The notes under the pieces were generated by a model that saw only the letters and a program-made list of their open reading frames with translations, had not been told where the DNA came from and made no database searches. Below are positions 36,483 through 48,022 of a stretch of DNA of 64,000 bases, piece by piece. The stretch spans positions 1 to 64,000 of the forward strand of contig SNVD02006028.1 in assembly GCA_013180625.2 (NCBI GenBank), in the 5' to 3' direction. The DNA is from Boswellia sacra (lineage: Eukaryota; Streptophyta; Magnoliopsida; Sapindales; Burseraceae). The translations under genes and the position numbers were made by a program. How positions within the stretch are numbered: position 1 is the stretch's first letter; every line of letters starts with the position of its first letter.

Positions 36483-38399
36483 TTAACGAAGTCTTGGAGA
36501 TTTTTGAATGGGAGGGGAAGAGGAACTGCCAGGGCGCTTCTTGGATCCGCTAGCCTTCATTTTGTATCGCTTCCTGGTGGTAGTAGGTGTTGGCTGCTCA
36601 GAAGCTGTAGGAGCAGGTTGCTCTTCAACTGTGTCAGAGGAGGTGGCAGTGACTTCAGCGACAATTCTTCGAATCTCCCTGTCACGTCTTTCTGCACTGG
36701 TTTATGTTATGGTTAACTCAACAGTAGGTGGTGAAGTAGGAACTAGTGGAACTTCTTTAAGAGGAGGAGGTGGAGATATGGCTGGTGTAATTGTATCTTC
36801 AGCAGGAGTGGGTGCCTGAATGTGTTCTTCCTCTGCTTGTGCGGTAGGGGATGAGGTTGGAGCTTCAGGTGGTGAGGAATCATGATGCTCTACTTCGGGA
36901 ATTGAAGAAACAGGAGGGTCATTTTTAGCAAGTGGTGAAGATTGTTTTGTCTCGGTTTCAACTTTTGTTGGTTCATCTGACAGTGACTCATCCTGACATT
37001 GTGGAGCTGTGGAGTCAATTTTCTTCTTCAGGTTGTCAGATGATTTCTTCACCTTTTCATCTTTCCTCTTTCTCTTCAATTTTATTCCCTTAGCAATTGA
37101 CTTGATTTTCTTTTGCTTCTGCTGTTTTTCTACTGTTATGCCTATCTCAACAGTAGTTTGTGCAGCTTATTCTACTTCAGTCATTTGCTCAGTTTCAGCA
37201 GGCATAAGAGCATCAGGAACTAGTGTATGCTTAGCTGACTTCTCAGGAGCCTCATGTTTAGTCTCCATTGGTTGTGTCTCTTCTACTGTACCATATTGCC
37301 TTGCAAATCTTATCTCCAAAACAAGCTGTCTTTCTTTGATAATCTTTAAATCCTACACAATCTCAGTTAAAGCAGAGTTTATCATAGCAAGCTGCTCTTC
37401 AACATTTTTCATTTGAGTTTTCCTAACTCTCTGAGGCTTCGGTTCAGGTACAGGCAAGTCAGTCTTATCATATAGTCTTTGAAGAAATCCCTTTGTAATG
37501 GATTTAGACAAAATTTCTATCTGTTCCTTGGGACTTATAGGGATGCTATTTTGTGCAAGAATCCCTTGAATTAAGCATGGAAACATAAGCAAGTAATAAT
37601 CAGAGTGATATGAACCAATCTGAACAATTGATCTATAAGCTAGTAAGCCAAAGTTAATTGGTCGATTGGTGCCTAAACAATACAGAAATTTCACTCTGTC
37701 TTCTTGAACTTGATTTTGATGGGAAGAGGGAAGCCAATTGAATTGAGCTATCTTATGCATCACTCTATATTTCTTCCTAAGGTATTGCTGGTCTATGCCA
37801 TCTCTCAGTTTCCATTCAATGTTTGTTCTGCTAGTCAATTCCTTAATCACTTCAGCCATGTTAAATTCCTCATCTAAATAATGCAAACTACCTATAGGAA
37901 TATCTAGAAAAGTGTTTATGACATTCAGAGAGAATTTCACAAACTTTCCTCTACAATAAACCTTGTGATAATGAAAACTTTTGGAATCAGCAATAGCAGT
38001 TGAGATATTTGCATAGAATTCTTGAATTAACGATTTCACAGGGGGTAGGAAATTCGATACCGTTCGAGTCTAGTATATAGACTCAAGCATCTCACTCAGA
38101 CCACAGGTGGTAAAGTCTGTGAGCTTCACAGGTCTTTCCATCTGTAGCTTCCTCTGTGAAGTGTACTTCTCAAACTTCTGCTTGATGTCGGCTGTGAGAA
38201 ACTTATTGTTCTTCGGCGTTACTTTGTCTTTCATCCTCTTTACTGGAACTTGTTCATCCTCACTCATGGCGGGATCAACAGCGACCTCTGCATGTGCTTG
38301 TTGCGTTGGAGAGGATGGTACACCGTTGCTCCTGTCATAACTGGAGTCGCTCTGAGAAGATAAATTGGTGGATTTTGAGGATTCTGTATGCGTCGCCAT
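36483..38399 (-). pseudogene. Extra 3' ORF of the SIRE-type element ('putative plant transposon protein' type)
   Basis: One continuous minus-strand frame of about 638 codons from ATG at 38399 to TAA at 36483, broken by four in-frame stops (about 38070, 37353, 37167 and 36702). The N-terminus is acidic/serine-rich with a basic stretch; the middle (38040-37430) is a conserved-looking domain with IQEFYANIS, RGKFVKFSLNVIN, FLDIPIG and KKYRVMHKIAQFNWLP, matching what I recall of the putative plant transposon protein domain found in plant retroelements. The C-terminal third is Pro/Thr/Ser-rich and ends in a basic tail (KRPGSS, SPRLR). No signal peptide or membrane segment, so it is not an obvious envelope protein. 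The role is unknown. Confidence 0.8.
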
Positions 38400-39234
38400 T
38401 GTTAGGGTTTTGGGTCTGCAACAACTTTTAGAGCAAGAAGAGAAACAGTACGAGAGATAGTGGAGAAACTATTGTGGGAGTATGGTATGAACAGGAGAAG
38501 CCCTAAAACTATTCATAATATACTAGGCCGAATTTAAAACATTTTTTATTTTTAACAAAATTTAATATTAATTCTATTTACAAAATCGTTTCATAACTGA
38601 CATTAATGGACAAAAATTCAAATTTGATTCCCATTTGAATAAGGAATTCTAATAGAATTAGGATTCTCGCCATTGAAACTTCTCCCCCTCAATTCAATAA
38701 TGCTGACATAGCATTTTTGACACATGGACACACAAGAAAATCAAATTTAGGATAAGCACAAAGAGCATCGTATGTTAAGAAAAATGTAACAGAAAACAGT
38801 TAACAATAACATAACAACAATATCTGAACATCATATGAATCATTCTAAGAAAGCATATTTTAGAGCTGATTATTTACTTTTATTTATTTTATCACTTAAT
38901 CCAATTGAGTGATCAACTTGAGCGTGCTTCTTACACACACAAAAGTTAGTCTCAATGTGAATTTTATAAATAAATATAGTAGCTTTCATATATGTATAGA
39001 GGTAGCCCTTTTCTATTTGAGTGGGTGACCTCACCATATTTCCTAGATACAACAAAGTTACTCTCAATGGATGGCTTTCACACATCATATACTGGTAGCC
39101 CTCTCTGTATTTTTCATTTTTAAACCAGTATTTTTATATCACAGCTCACATATGCTTAATTAGAAGAAAACATATGATATTACAGATACAAATAACATAA
39201 CAGTAAGCAGTGTTTATTCAGATAACTGATAGAT
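38400..39234 (-). other. Spacer between RNase H and the extra ORF of the copia element
   Basis: Holds the presumed leader of the extra ORF and no recognised gene. AT-rich. Confidence 0.5.
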
Positions 39235-39680
39235 GCCTAAGGCCTTTCTTAGATTTTCAAATCTTGTTGTATCCAATGCCTTAGTGAACAAGTCAACCAA
39301 TTGTTTATCAGTGGAGATGTGTTCACTGTGTATCACCTTAGACTCTACTAGTCCCTTATAAAATGGTGTCTTATGTCAATGTGTTTTGTTCTAGAATGTT
39401 GAACATGATTTTTGGAAATATTTATAGTACTAGTATTATCACAAAACACAGTTATGAGCGTTTGTTCAATACCATAATCACTCAATATTTGCTTTATCTA
39501 CAGTAGTTGTGTGCAATAACTCCCTGCTGCTATGTATTCGGCTTCAACGGTAGATAAAGAAATAGAATTCTGCTTTTTGCTGTGCCAAGAAACTAAGTTA
39601 GTACCAATATAAAAACATCCTCCTGAGGTACTTTTCTGTCATCTGCATTTCCTGTCTAATTAGCATCACTAAACCCTGCA
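39235..39680 (-). pseudogene. Copia RNase H domain, broken
   Basis: Continues from the reverse transcriptase. Recognisable pieces in shifting frames are GFSDANW-like at 39656-39680, SWHSKKQNSISLS-like at about 39560, EAEYIAAGS-like at about 39530, and FCDNTS-like at about 39440. It degrades the RNA strand in the RNA-DNA hybrid. At least two frame changes and a stop at 39656. Confidence 0.75.
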
Positions 39681-40800
39681 AGATAATCATTTGTATCTTT
39701 AGAAAACCATATTCCATAATCATGTGTTCCATAAACATACCTGATGATTCTCTTAGCTACTGCAAGATGTGATTCTTTGGGATTTGCTTGAAATCTTGCA
39801 CAAAGTCCTACACTAAAACACAAGTCTGGTCTGCTTGCTGTGAGGTATAGCAGGCTACCAATAATGCTTCTGTACAAACTTGCATCAACATCTTTTCCTG
39901 CATTATCTTTTGAAAGTTTAAGGTTAGTACTGATAGGAGTTTTCATTGGTTTTGTATTCTCAAGCCCAAATTTCTTTACAAGATTTTTAGCATATTTTGA
40001 TTGAGATATGAGTATCCCATCATTCATTTGCTTAACCTGTAATCCAAGAAAGAAATTTAATTCTCCTACCATGCTCATCTCAAACTCTTCCTGCATCAAC
40101 TTAACAAACTCATTAGTTTTGCTTTTGTTAGTTGATCTAAAAACAATGTCATCAACATATATTTGAGCAATAATAAAATAGTTAGATGCATGTTTGATAA
40201 ACAAAGTCTTATCATTGCTGCCTCTTTTATAACCTCTGTTGATCATCAACCTTTCATACCAAGCTCTAGGAGCTTATTTCAAACCATTCAAGGTTTTGCG
40301 CAATTTGTACACAAAATTAGGATGTTTAGGATTACAAATCCTTTAGGCTGTTCAACAAAGACTTCTTCATTGAGATAGCCATTTAAAAATGCTATTTTAA
40401 CATCCATTTGGTACAACTTAAAATCAAGCAAAAAAGCAATTACAAGTAGTTATCTGATTGACTCAAGTCTAGCTACTGGTGCAAAGGTTTCATCAAAGTC
40501 TATGCCTTCTACTTGTGTGTAACCTTGTGCAACTAGCCTAGCCTTATTCCTTACTACTTGTCCACTTTCGTCAGTTTTGTTTTTGAATATCCATTTAGTT
40601 CCGATGACATTTGCATTTTCTGGCCTAGGAACTAATTCCCATACTTCATTCCTTTTAAACTGATTAAGTTCATCTTGCATAGCTTGAATGCACACATCTT
40701 CTTTTAAGGCTTCTTTTACATCTTTTGGTTCAACTAAAGAAACATAACATGCAAATCTTACCTGATTTCTTACCTTGCTTTGAGTCTTCACATGCCATCT
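39681..40800 (-). pseudogene. Copia reverse transcriptase (RVT_2), broken
   Basis: N-terminal half 40791-40450 ([50 protein letters not shown] then stop). C-terminal half 40249-39681 with the active-site YVDD in QIYVDDIVF, then FFLGLQV, YRSIIGSLLYLTASRPD. Between them (40450-40250) the QMDVKTAFLNG-type region is present but frameshifted. The catalytic YVDD is intact. Confidence 0.9.
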
Positions 40801-41217
40801 GGTGTTCCAATTATAGACTTGTTAGATGTGCCTTCTAAATCCATGTTGGTGGATCTTTCTTTTCATCTTCATTCCTGATTGAATTTCTGTTCAAATCTGA
40901 GTTGTTAGATGTTACTGTTACGTCGGGTGTAACAGCAGTTGTTTCCTCTTTCATAACAGAATCTTATTTATTGTTGTTGTCTGAATCTAACTTTTCTGTA
41001 TCATCTGTGAAGCTGGTTATGCTTTCCTCTTGTGAGTACTTTGCATAATCATCTAGATCATCAAACACTACATTTGCCGATTCCATGACTGCCTTAGTTC
41101 TCAGATTGCAAACTCGAAATGCTTTGCTGTTTGTGCATATCCCACAAAGACTCCTTCATCACTTCTCGGATCTAATTTTCCAAACTGCTCTCTGTCATTT
41201 AAGATGTAACACCTGTA
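40801..41217 (-). other. Integrase-to-reverse transcriptase linker of the copia element
   Basis: Low-complexity, polar linker with several frame changes (fragments such as EESITSFTDD and NRNSIRNEDEK). Normal for copia pol in this position. Confidence 0.55.
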
Positions 41218-42116
41218 TCAAAAAACATGAAAATATTTCAAATTCGGTTTTCTACCTTTCAAAATTTCATAAGGTGTCTGGTTAGTGCCAGGTCTAAGAA
41301 AAACTCTATTTGAAATATAACAAGCAGTGCTTTTTGCTTCAGCCCATAGCCTCTTGGTCAACTTTTTGCTATTGAGCATCACTCTAGCCATCTCTTGAAG
41401 AGTTCTATTCTTCCTTTCCATAATGCCATTCTGTTCAGGGGTTTTAGGAGCTGAAAATTCATGATCAATTCCATGATATTTGCAAGAGTCAGCATAGCTA
41501 ACATTTTCGAACTCTTTGCCATGATCACTTCTTATTCTCACAATCCTCCCAATGTTCCTATTTTGCTCATTTTCAAGCTTAACACAAAGATTCCTGAAAG
41601 CCTCAAAAGTGTCAGATTTTTCTTTAATGAAATTAACCCAAGTATATCTAGAAAAATCATCCACACAAACAAATATATATCTCTTACCAGTAATGCTTTC
41701 AATTTGCATAGGACCCATAACATCCATGTGAAGCAAATCAAGTATTTTGGATGTGCTAAGATGTGGATTTGACTTGTGTGAACTTCTAATTTGTTTTCCC
41801 ATTTGACATGGTCCACAAATTCCATTAACTTTGTCATCAAGTTTAGAAACTCCTTTTACAGTACCTAAGTTAATTTAACCAAATCTTTGTAATTTAAGTG
41901 TCCTAATTTTTGATGCCACAATTCTAAATCTGAAATCCTAGCTTGAAATGCAATCTTTACCAAATAACAATTATCCGAAGATCTATTACCTTCTAGAATG
42001 CATTTATCAAAATTATCTAAGACCATGCATTTGTTTTGTGTGAAATCAACAATATACTTGTCATCACAAATCTGACTAATACTAATAAGATTAGCTTTCA
42101 AACCTTCAACCAGCAA
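41218..42116 (-). pseudogene. Copia integrase with GAG-pre-integrase zinc finger, one frameshift
   Basis: GAG-pre-integrase region at 42116-41865 (ELWHQKLGHLNYKDL gives the two His), then a frame change near 41865 before the Cys pair CGPCQMGKQ at about 41820. The core follows with the three catalytic acids in recognisable contexts: LLHMDVMGP, RIRSDHGKEFEN and TPEQNGIMERKNRT. The frame then runs open to about 41218 (YFHVF). It inserts the cDNA into the genome. Confidence 0.92.
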
Positions 42117-42420
42117 GACATTTTGAAAATTGGGTAGGCCTTTGACATTTAAAGTGCCTTTACCAATGATCTTACTCTTTGCTCCATCTCTATAGGTGAC
42201 ATTACCATCCCTGCATGCTTTAAAATCTGTTAAAAACTATTTATTTTCAGTCATGTGCCTAGAACAACCACTATCAAAATACCACAAACCGTTAGAAGTA
42301 TGTTCAAAAGTAGTAAGAGCAACATGGCATACTGTCTTGTCTTTCTTAACCCACTACAATTGTGATTTTGGTAACAGTTTGAACTGTTTTGATCTTTTAT
42401 GCAAAAGATTCAACAATTTA
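42117..42420 (-). pseudogene. Copia aspartic protease, in-frame stop
   Basis: LWYFDSGCSRHMTENK at about 42290-42240 contains the DSG active site. A stop follows at about 42238, then the frame continues (DGNVTYRDG, GKGTLNVKGLP) to the integrase region. It cleaves the Gag-Pol polyprotein. Confidence 0.85.
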
Positions 42421-43061
42421 AAGCATCTAGGCCTAATATGTCCCTTTTTACTACAAAAATAACAAGTAGGAATGAATTTCCTTACCTTTTCAGGACTGGA
42501 TTTGAAAGAACTCAAAGGAGAAACAAATGTCTAATTACTCTTTGAACTAGGACTTGACTTTAAAGAGTTAAGTTCAGAATTCTTACCTGATGTTGAAGCT
42601 TTCACAAACACAGTTTTTGATGAATATGCAACATTACCTTATGTATACCCCAATCCATTTTTGTTGAAGTTGTCTCTTCCAAGATTGAAGACCTGATCAA
42701 GTTTGGCTGCTCCAATTTTGAGTTGATCAACACATCTCTTGCTTTCAACCAGTTCTATTGTAATTTCAATATGTGCTGTTTTGTCTGTCAAAACAGTCTC
42801 CAGTTCCAAGATATGATTTTCAGCATAAGATTTTTCACATTCCAGTATCTCAATCTTCTTCTTCAAGATTTTGATTTCTTCCTTCTGATTCAGCCATTCA
42901 CCATAAAGTGTGTTGTATGTCTCTTGCAACTCTTTATAGTATTCTGGTCCATCTTCTTCATCAGAATGATCAACACTAGTTCTGTAATTTTCTGTTATGT
43001 CAGACATAACAGCTTTTCCTTTATCCGCTACAGATGCAGTAAATGCAACAAAATTGCTCAT
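42421..43061 (-). pseudogene. Gag-protease linker with coiled coil and second CCHC knuckle
   Basis: 43061-42639 encodes a charged, heptad-rich stretch (EEIKILKKKIEILECEKS) predicted as coiled coil, then a stop. Past it, at about 42455-42415, CYFCSKKGHIRPRC fits C-X2-C-X4-H-X4-C, a second zinc knuckle besides the one at 43190-43150. Two knuckles around a coiled-coil linker fit SIRE-type Gag-Pol proteins. Confidence 0.8.
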
Positions 43062-44073
43062 GCAATCTTGATCTTCTGACTCCGATTCTGATTCATCACT
43101 CCATGTTGCTTCAGTCCTTTGTTCTTCTTCTTGAGATTAGCACATTCAGACTGAATATGCCCATAACCAAAACATTCATAACACTTCCTTTCAGGTTGTT
43201 TTGGCTTCTTCTTGGCATTCTCCTTACTGAACTTTTTGAATTTTTCTTCACTTGAGTTTGATGGCCTTCTTTGATTCTTTTTCCTGAAATTTCTTTTCAT
43301 AAACTTGACTTAATTTCTTGTTAGAAAAACAATATGTTTAGAATTAGTTTCATCAAGCTCATCATTACTTTCCTCATCAGAATTTTCAGTTTTAACATTG
43401 AATGCAATGCTTTAACCTTTTTGCTTCCTAGTACTTTGATTAATTTCAAAGTTTTGGAGAATGCCTATCAGTTCATCAACCCTTATCTCATTAGTGTTTT
43501 TAACTTCCTTAATGGCTGAAATTTTAGGTTGAAATTTATTTGAGACAGACCTAATTATTTTGCTAACAATTTCTGCATCAGTGAAGGTTTTTCCAAGCAT
43601 GTATGCCGAATTTGTGACATGACATATCTTAGAGTAAAACTCAGAAATCGATTCATCTTCATGCATCATTAAATTGTCAAATTGAGAATTAAGTCTCATC
43701 AATTTAGATCTTTTAACCGATGCAGTACCTTCATGTTTTACCTCAAGTATGTCCCATGCTTCTTTGGCCACTTTGCATCTAGAAATCTGTCCGAAATTGT
43801 TTAAGTTTACTGCAGCAAATATTGCATTGAGAGCCTTTGAATTCCAGCTAGAACGTCGGTTTTCTTCATCAGTCCATTCATCCTCAGGTTTGGGTTCAGA
43901 ATCACCAAAAGCATTCAACTTTGTTGGCGGTGTCCATCCTTTAAGCACATTAGTCCATGCCCTGTCATCAAGAGATTTGATATACATCATCATTCTTACC
44001 TTCCAATATGAGTAATTGCTATCATCAAGAATAGATGGTTGTGTTTCGGATCCTCATTGTGAATAAACTCCAT
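43058..44073 (-). pseudogene. Copia gag (UBN2-type) with first CCHC knuckle
   Basis: ATG at 44073 (MEFIHNEDP) is followed by a frameshift into DDSNYSYWKVRM and the UBN2/retrotran_gag_2 domain (43993-43412: KEAWDILEVKHEGT, SKLMRLNSQFDNL, EFYSKI, RSVSNKFQ). After a stop at 43412 the frame resumes with a Lys-rich tract and CYECFGYGHIQSEC at about 43190-43150 (C-X2-C-X4-H-X4-C). It forms the retroelement particle and binds its RNA. Confidence 0.9.
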
Positions 44074-44120
44074 CCTTCTAGATCAACGTGATCGTTTTCT
44101 TCACTTGTCTATCAGTGAAC

Positions 44121-44136
44121 CTGCTCTAATACCAAT
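44121..44136 (-). other. Primer binding site of the copia element (initiator Met tRNA)
   Basis: Minus strand ATTGGTATTAGAGCAG immediately after the 5' LTR end; consensus TGGTATCAGAGC with one C to T change. Confidence 0.88.
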
Positions 44137-45007
44137 TGAGAGTTCTAGAAGTCTGCAGTTATAAGAAATATAATAGTACGCTATAATATAAATTGGTACA
44201 GGAGGATTTTTACATGGTTCGGTTATAAAACCTACGTCCACGGAGCTATAGAGATGCAATTCACTAAGTTCTTGTTTGTAGAATCTTTAGGACCTTTTAC
44301 AGTGCTGACTTACCCTCACACACTGACCTAATCTTTGACAAACAAAATCTCACAAACATCTTAAACTCTAGTGACACTGCCCACTCTCTATCATAAATAA
44401 CTTAACAACAAACTGTTAAGTTATTCAAAATAAACGATGTCTGACGCTGAATTACATAAACACTTAACCCGCAAGTTATCCCAAGTGTCTACTAACTCAC
44501 ACAGACTCAATCAACAACTCATGTACGATTTCTATCTCTCATACATGAATCAAAGACTCATAAAATTAAATCAAAGAAGCATTCCTATTTGCGTTGAAGC
44601 TCTCTTCCTTTATTGTTGGAATGCCGAAACTAAACTCACACAACACACCACATAATCAGCATCCTCCATTATGTAGAAATAACTTTGTATATATAGTGGT
44701 ATGCCTGGGCAAAATCTCCTAGAACTCCTATAAAAATTCTAATCAAAATCATATTAGGATTAGGAGAAATAAAATAGGAAGTAATGTAATTAAACTCCTA
44801 AAGGAATTAGGACAAACAAATATTCTCCTATTCTAATTAGGATATAAGATACTATATCCTAATCTAAGGAGATATTTATTATAAACAAAATACTTCCTAT
44901 ATTATAATTCTAGAAACAGTAAAATAATAATCAAAATAATATTCTTATTTTATCACAAGTTAAACAAAATTCATCATGTGCATGGCACATGTACGTTGGC
45001 ACCAACA
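44137..45007 (-). repeat. 5' LTR of the copia element
   Basis: Plus-strand text TGAGAGTTCT ... GGCACCAACA, TG/CA bounded. Pairs with 35053-35924. Confidence 0.95.
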
Positions 45008-45012
45008 GACTC
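45008..45012. repeat. GACTC target duplication, right
   Basis: Matches 35048-35052. Confidence 0.93.
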
Positions 45013-47099
45013 AAAACAAGCAGTCGATGTCTAAAAAAGTGGAGCCAAGAATAGTAAAGAAGTGAACTAGGTGCTAAACTAAGAAGCTAGCCATGTCCTA
45101 TTAATGCATCCATGTGCGGAAGTTATAAATTGTGAGGATAATGTTGATATTTTACATTTTAGAAGTAGAAGTTGACCTACAAAAGCAGGTGGTTTCCTGC
45201 TTTTTGATTTCTTCATTAAACCTGATTTTTTTTAAGCATCTTAGAAGCAACCCCAAACTCCCCTAGGATGCTGGTGCTGGTGAAAAAATTGATTTTCTCC
45301 ACAGAAACCCCAAATTGGCCTTGTATCTCTATGTGAATTTAAATATGAAAAATGACTCATTAAGTTCTATAGAAATTCATAAATATAACTGAATTAATCA
45401 TGTTGGCACATCTCTATCTTTCATTCAATTCACGACATGCATCATAAGAAGCTATTTACTCATATCACCTCTCGATCTCAACGTGCACAACAAATCATTT
45501 AAATGAAGATCCAAAATTGAAAAGCATTAAGCATAATGATGCATACTCAATATGGAATAAAAGACTTTGAATGACAAAATAAAGGATTTAAATTGTCATG
45601 GTTATGCTACATCATAGCCTTATCAAATAAAATCAGTTTATAACAAAATTAATACAAACCATATTCGTAATTGAATGCATTGAAAACTTAACAAAACAAG
45701 AAAAAGGAAAAGAGAACAAAAGAAAAGAACTAGTGTTGGCCTCAATCTTCCAAACCATAACTGCATCAAACCATCCGCCTCCTTTGCTTCGATGGTCTGA
45801 AAACTTCCTCAAAGTTCTCTCTTTAAGTGATTACCAAAATTGTTGTTTTTATTTGGACAATATTTCTATAGCCCCCTTTATTTGCAGAAATATAAGCGCC
45901 AGCCAGACTTTTCCAAAACCATCATAAAACCCCCGAATTGTTAGCCTCAGTTTCGTCAAACTTTGGAAAGCAAGGGTAACAATTGGTTTTGTATGAAATA
46001 TAAAAATTCTCACATAAAATAAATATAAGAAATGAATTTTTTTCCAATTTTTTCTCTGCATGTCCACACTTTCTTCTTCATCTTCCTTCTCTTTCCAATT
46101 TTTTGTCTTTGTTCTTCATTTTCCTTCCGCTCCTTTCTAGATCTTCCCTCTTTGACTTCTTTTTCTCCTTCTTTCCTTAATCTCATGTCTTGTAGTTTCC
46201 TATTTATATAATAAAAATGAATAAAATTCTACATAGCATACACAAATAGAATTACTTTTCATTTCAATCCATCGTTTTAAGAACTTCAAATTCGTATCAG
46301 TTTCAATTTTTGTATACATCCTGTCTCTTTCAACAACAATTCTCAATTCAGTTGCTTTCTCTTAACTTCTCCCCCCTTCTCGTCTCCTCCTACTCTCTCT
46401 CTCTCTCCAAACTCAACACAAACCAAATCATTCTTTATCAATTCATAAAACAAACCTTCATAAAGAGCACCCACTTTAGATCATGTCTATACAGGTCTAC
46501 AAACAACTCAGAAAACATAGCTTTCTATCATTCCTCTACCACCTCCAGTTACATCAAGATCATCAACCTAAATTTTCATAACGAACTGGAGACCTCCAAT
46601 TCACTTGCTTTGGTAGCAATAGGTTTGTTTAATATTTGAGACCTTCATCGCCTGCGATGTGGTAGTCAACACAGTAGTAGGCTACAGTCTGATTGATGTC
46701 GGGTGGTCAGCTACTTCTAGGTGGGTATTGGCTTATGAATATTACTCCCTTGCTTTAGATGTCGATTTGATCGTGGTGTATCGAATTTGGGCAGTGGTGG
46801 ACCGTATGCGAGAAATGAAGTGTTTAATTGCAACAATGGAGAGTTTATTACGTGAGGGCATTTATAAAATGTGTTGGCAGAGTAGTTTGGTATAGGATTA
46901 TATGGGTTTGAAGAGGGGAAAAGGGTGAGATTGAAGGAGGAGAAGAGTTTACGCGTGGCTTAGGTTTTTAGGCTGTTATGGTTTAGGTTTAGGTTAAATA
47001 TACTATTTGTTCATGTGGTAGAGTGCAAGTTTAATATTTTAAACTCTTAGTCCGTTTGAATCCTAACACTTTCAAATTTCTTAACTTGAAAGAGGGTGG
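45013..47099. other. Non-coding flank, no gene recognised
   Basis: C/T-rich 46080-46420 with a CT run at 46393-46405. Open frames at 46310-46639 and 46659-46895 are short, have no homology I recognise and are probably chance. Confidence 0.4.
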
Positions 47100-47350
47100 A
47101 GTGATAATTGGTAAACTGCAACATGATTTTTTCCTTCATATATAATGATTGACTTGGAAAAAGTTATTGGCGATGGCAAATTTTTTCCTTCATTTATAAT
47201 GATTGACTTGGAAAAAGTGACTTGGAAAAAGTTATTGGGGATGGCAAATTTTTTCCTTCATATATAATGATTGACTTGGAAAAAGTGATAATTGGTAAAC
47301 TGCAACATTATTTTTTCCTTCATACATAATGATTGACTTGAAAAAAGTTA
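47100..47350. repeat. Tandem repeats (about 65-75 bp) that include the left end of a hAT element
   Basis: TTTTTTCCTTCATATATAATGATTGACTTGG recurs four times in variants (two 10+ bp pieces: TTTTTTCCTTCAT and AATGATTGACTTG), followed by AAAAAGTTAT(T/C)GGNGATGGCAAA at about 47159, 47227 and, altered, 47343. Confidence 0.8.
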
Positions 47351-48022
47351 TCGGGAATGACAAAATATATCGTGGGATTGTAAAATATATCGTGGGATTA
47401 GGGATCCGCGGGAACCCACTTCTAGTGGGGTAAGGATAGGGATAGTTTTCATGGAGAACTGCAGGAAGCCACTTCTAGTAGGATAAGGATAGAGATAGTT
47501 TCCATGGAGATCTAGTGGGGTTGGCATAGGGATAGTTTTCATGGAAATGGAGTAGAATTTTAATCCCTACATTTTGATAGGGTGGGGATGGTTTTACTAC
47601 TCCTCATCCCACTCCCGCCCGACACCTTCCCATTATATACAAAAATATAAAATAAACTGTTATTTTTATTTTTATATAATAAACTATTACATATAAAAAA
47701 AATATAAACTTATATATACTACTTTTATTTGACATCTAATATATTGATTATTGGAAAATCATAAAATTATATTTGTCTGAAAATAAAATGTTATATTATT
47801 TTGTTAAAATCCTAAGTTTAATTATATAAAAGATGTTGTTATGGGAAATGGGTTGGGGTTGCGAAAATCATTCCCCGCATAGAGATTCCCTATCCCCGCC
47901 CTACCCTAAAAACATACGAATGGGTGGAGAATGGGGGTTAAATTGAACAATGGGGTAGAGCATGGGGAGGGCCTTCCTACCCCTACCCTACCCCACCCCA
48001 CCCCACCTCATTGCCATCCCTA
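47236..48022. mobile_element. Non-autonomous hAT element, about 0.79 kb
   Basis: Right end inverted reads TAGGGATGGCAATGAGGTGG at 48022, followed by AAAGTTGT. A left end TGGGGATGGCAAAT at 47236 is preceded by AAAGTTAT (47228-47235), 7 of 8 matching, so an 8-bp duplication is likely. Subterminal GC-rich tracts (ATCCCCGCCC, CTACCCCACCCC) resemble those of the 25619 hAT element, so it may be a derivative of that family. Alternative left ends exist at 47169 and near 47350 because of the tandem repeats. Confidence 0.65.

Larger units (their letters stand above)
35053..45007 (-). mobile_element. Complete SIRE/Maximus-type Ty1-copia retrotransposon, 9.96 kb
   Basis: Two LTRs of about 872 bp (35053-35924 and 44137-45007), 5-bp target duplication GACTC, a primer site for initiator Met tRNA next to the right LTR and a polypurine tract next to the left one, so transcription runs on the minus strand. 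Domain order from the 5' side is gag, protease, integrase, reverse transcriptase, RNase H, then an extra ORF in the place where SIRE-type elements carry an additional gene. By eye the LTRs differ at about 4-5% of positions, mostly transitions. All genes have stops or shifts. Confidence 0.95.

Noticed and set aside
36508..36819. Plus-strand open frames opposite the extra copia ORF.
   Set aside because: Shadow frames of the minus-strand Pro/Ser-rich coding sequence.
36483..38399. Envelope gene in the copia element.
   Set aside because: No signal peptide, no membrane-spanning segment and no fusion-peptide-like stretch were seen.
46310..46895. A host gene with two exons.
   Set aside because: Short frames with no recognisable domain and no convincing splice pair between them.
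47391..48022. Left end of the small hAT element at TAGGGATCCGCGGG (47399).
   Set aside because: The preceding 8 bases (CGTGGGAT) do not match AAAGTTGT after the right end; the 47236 start fits better.
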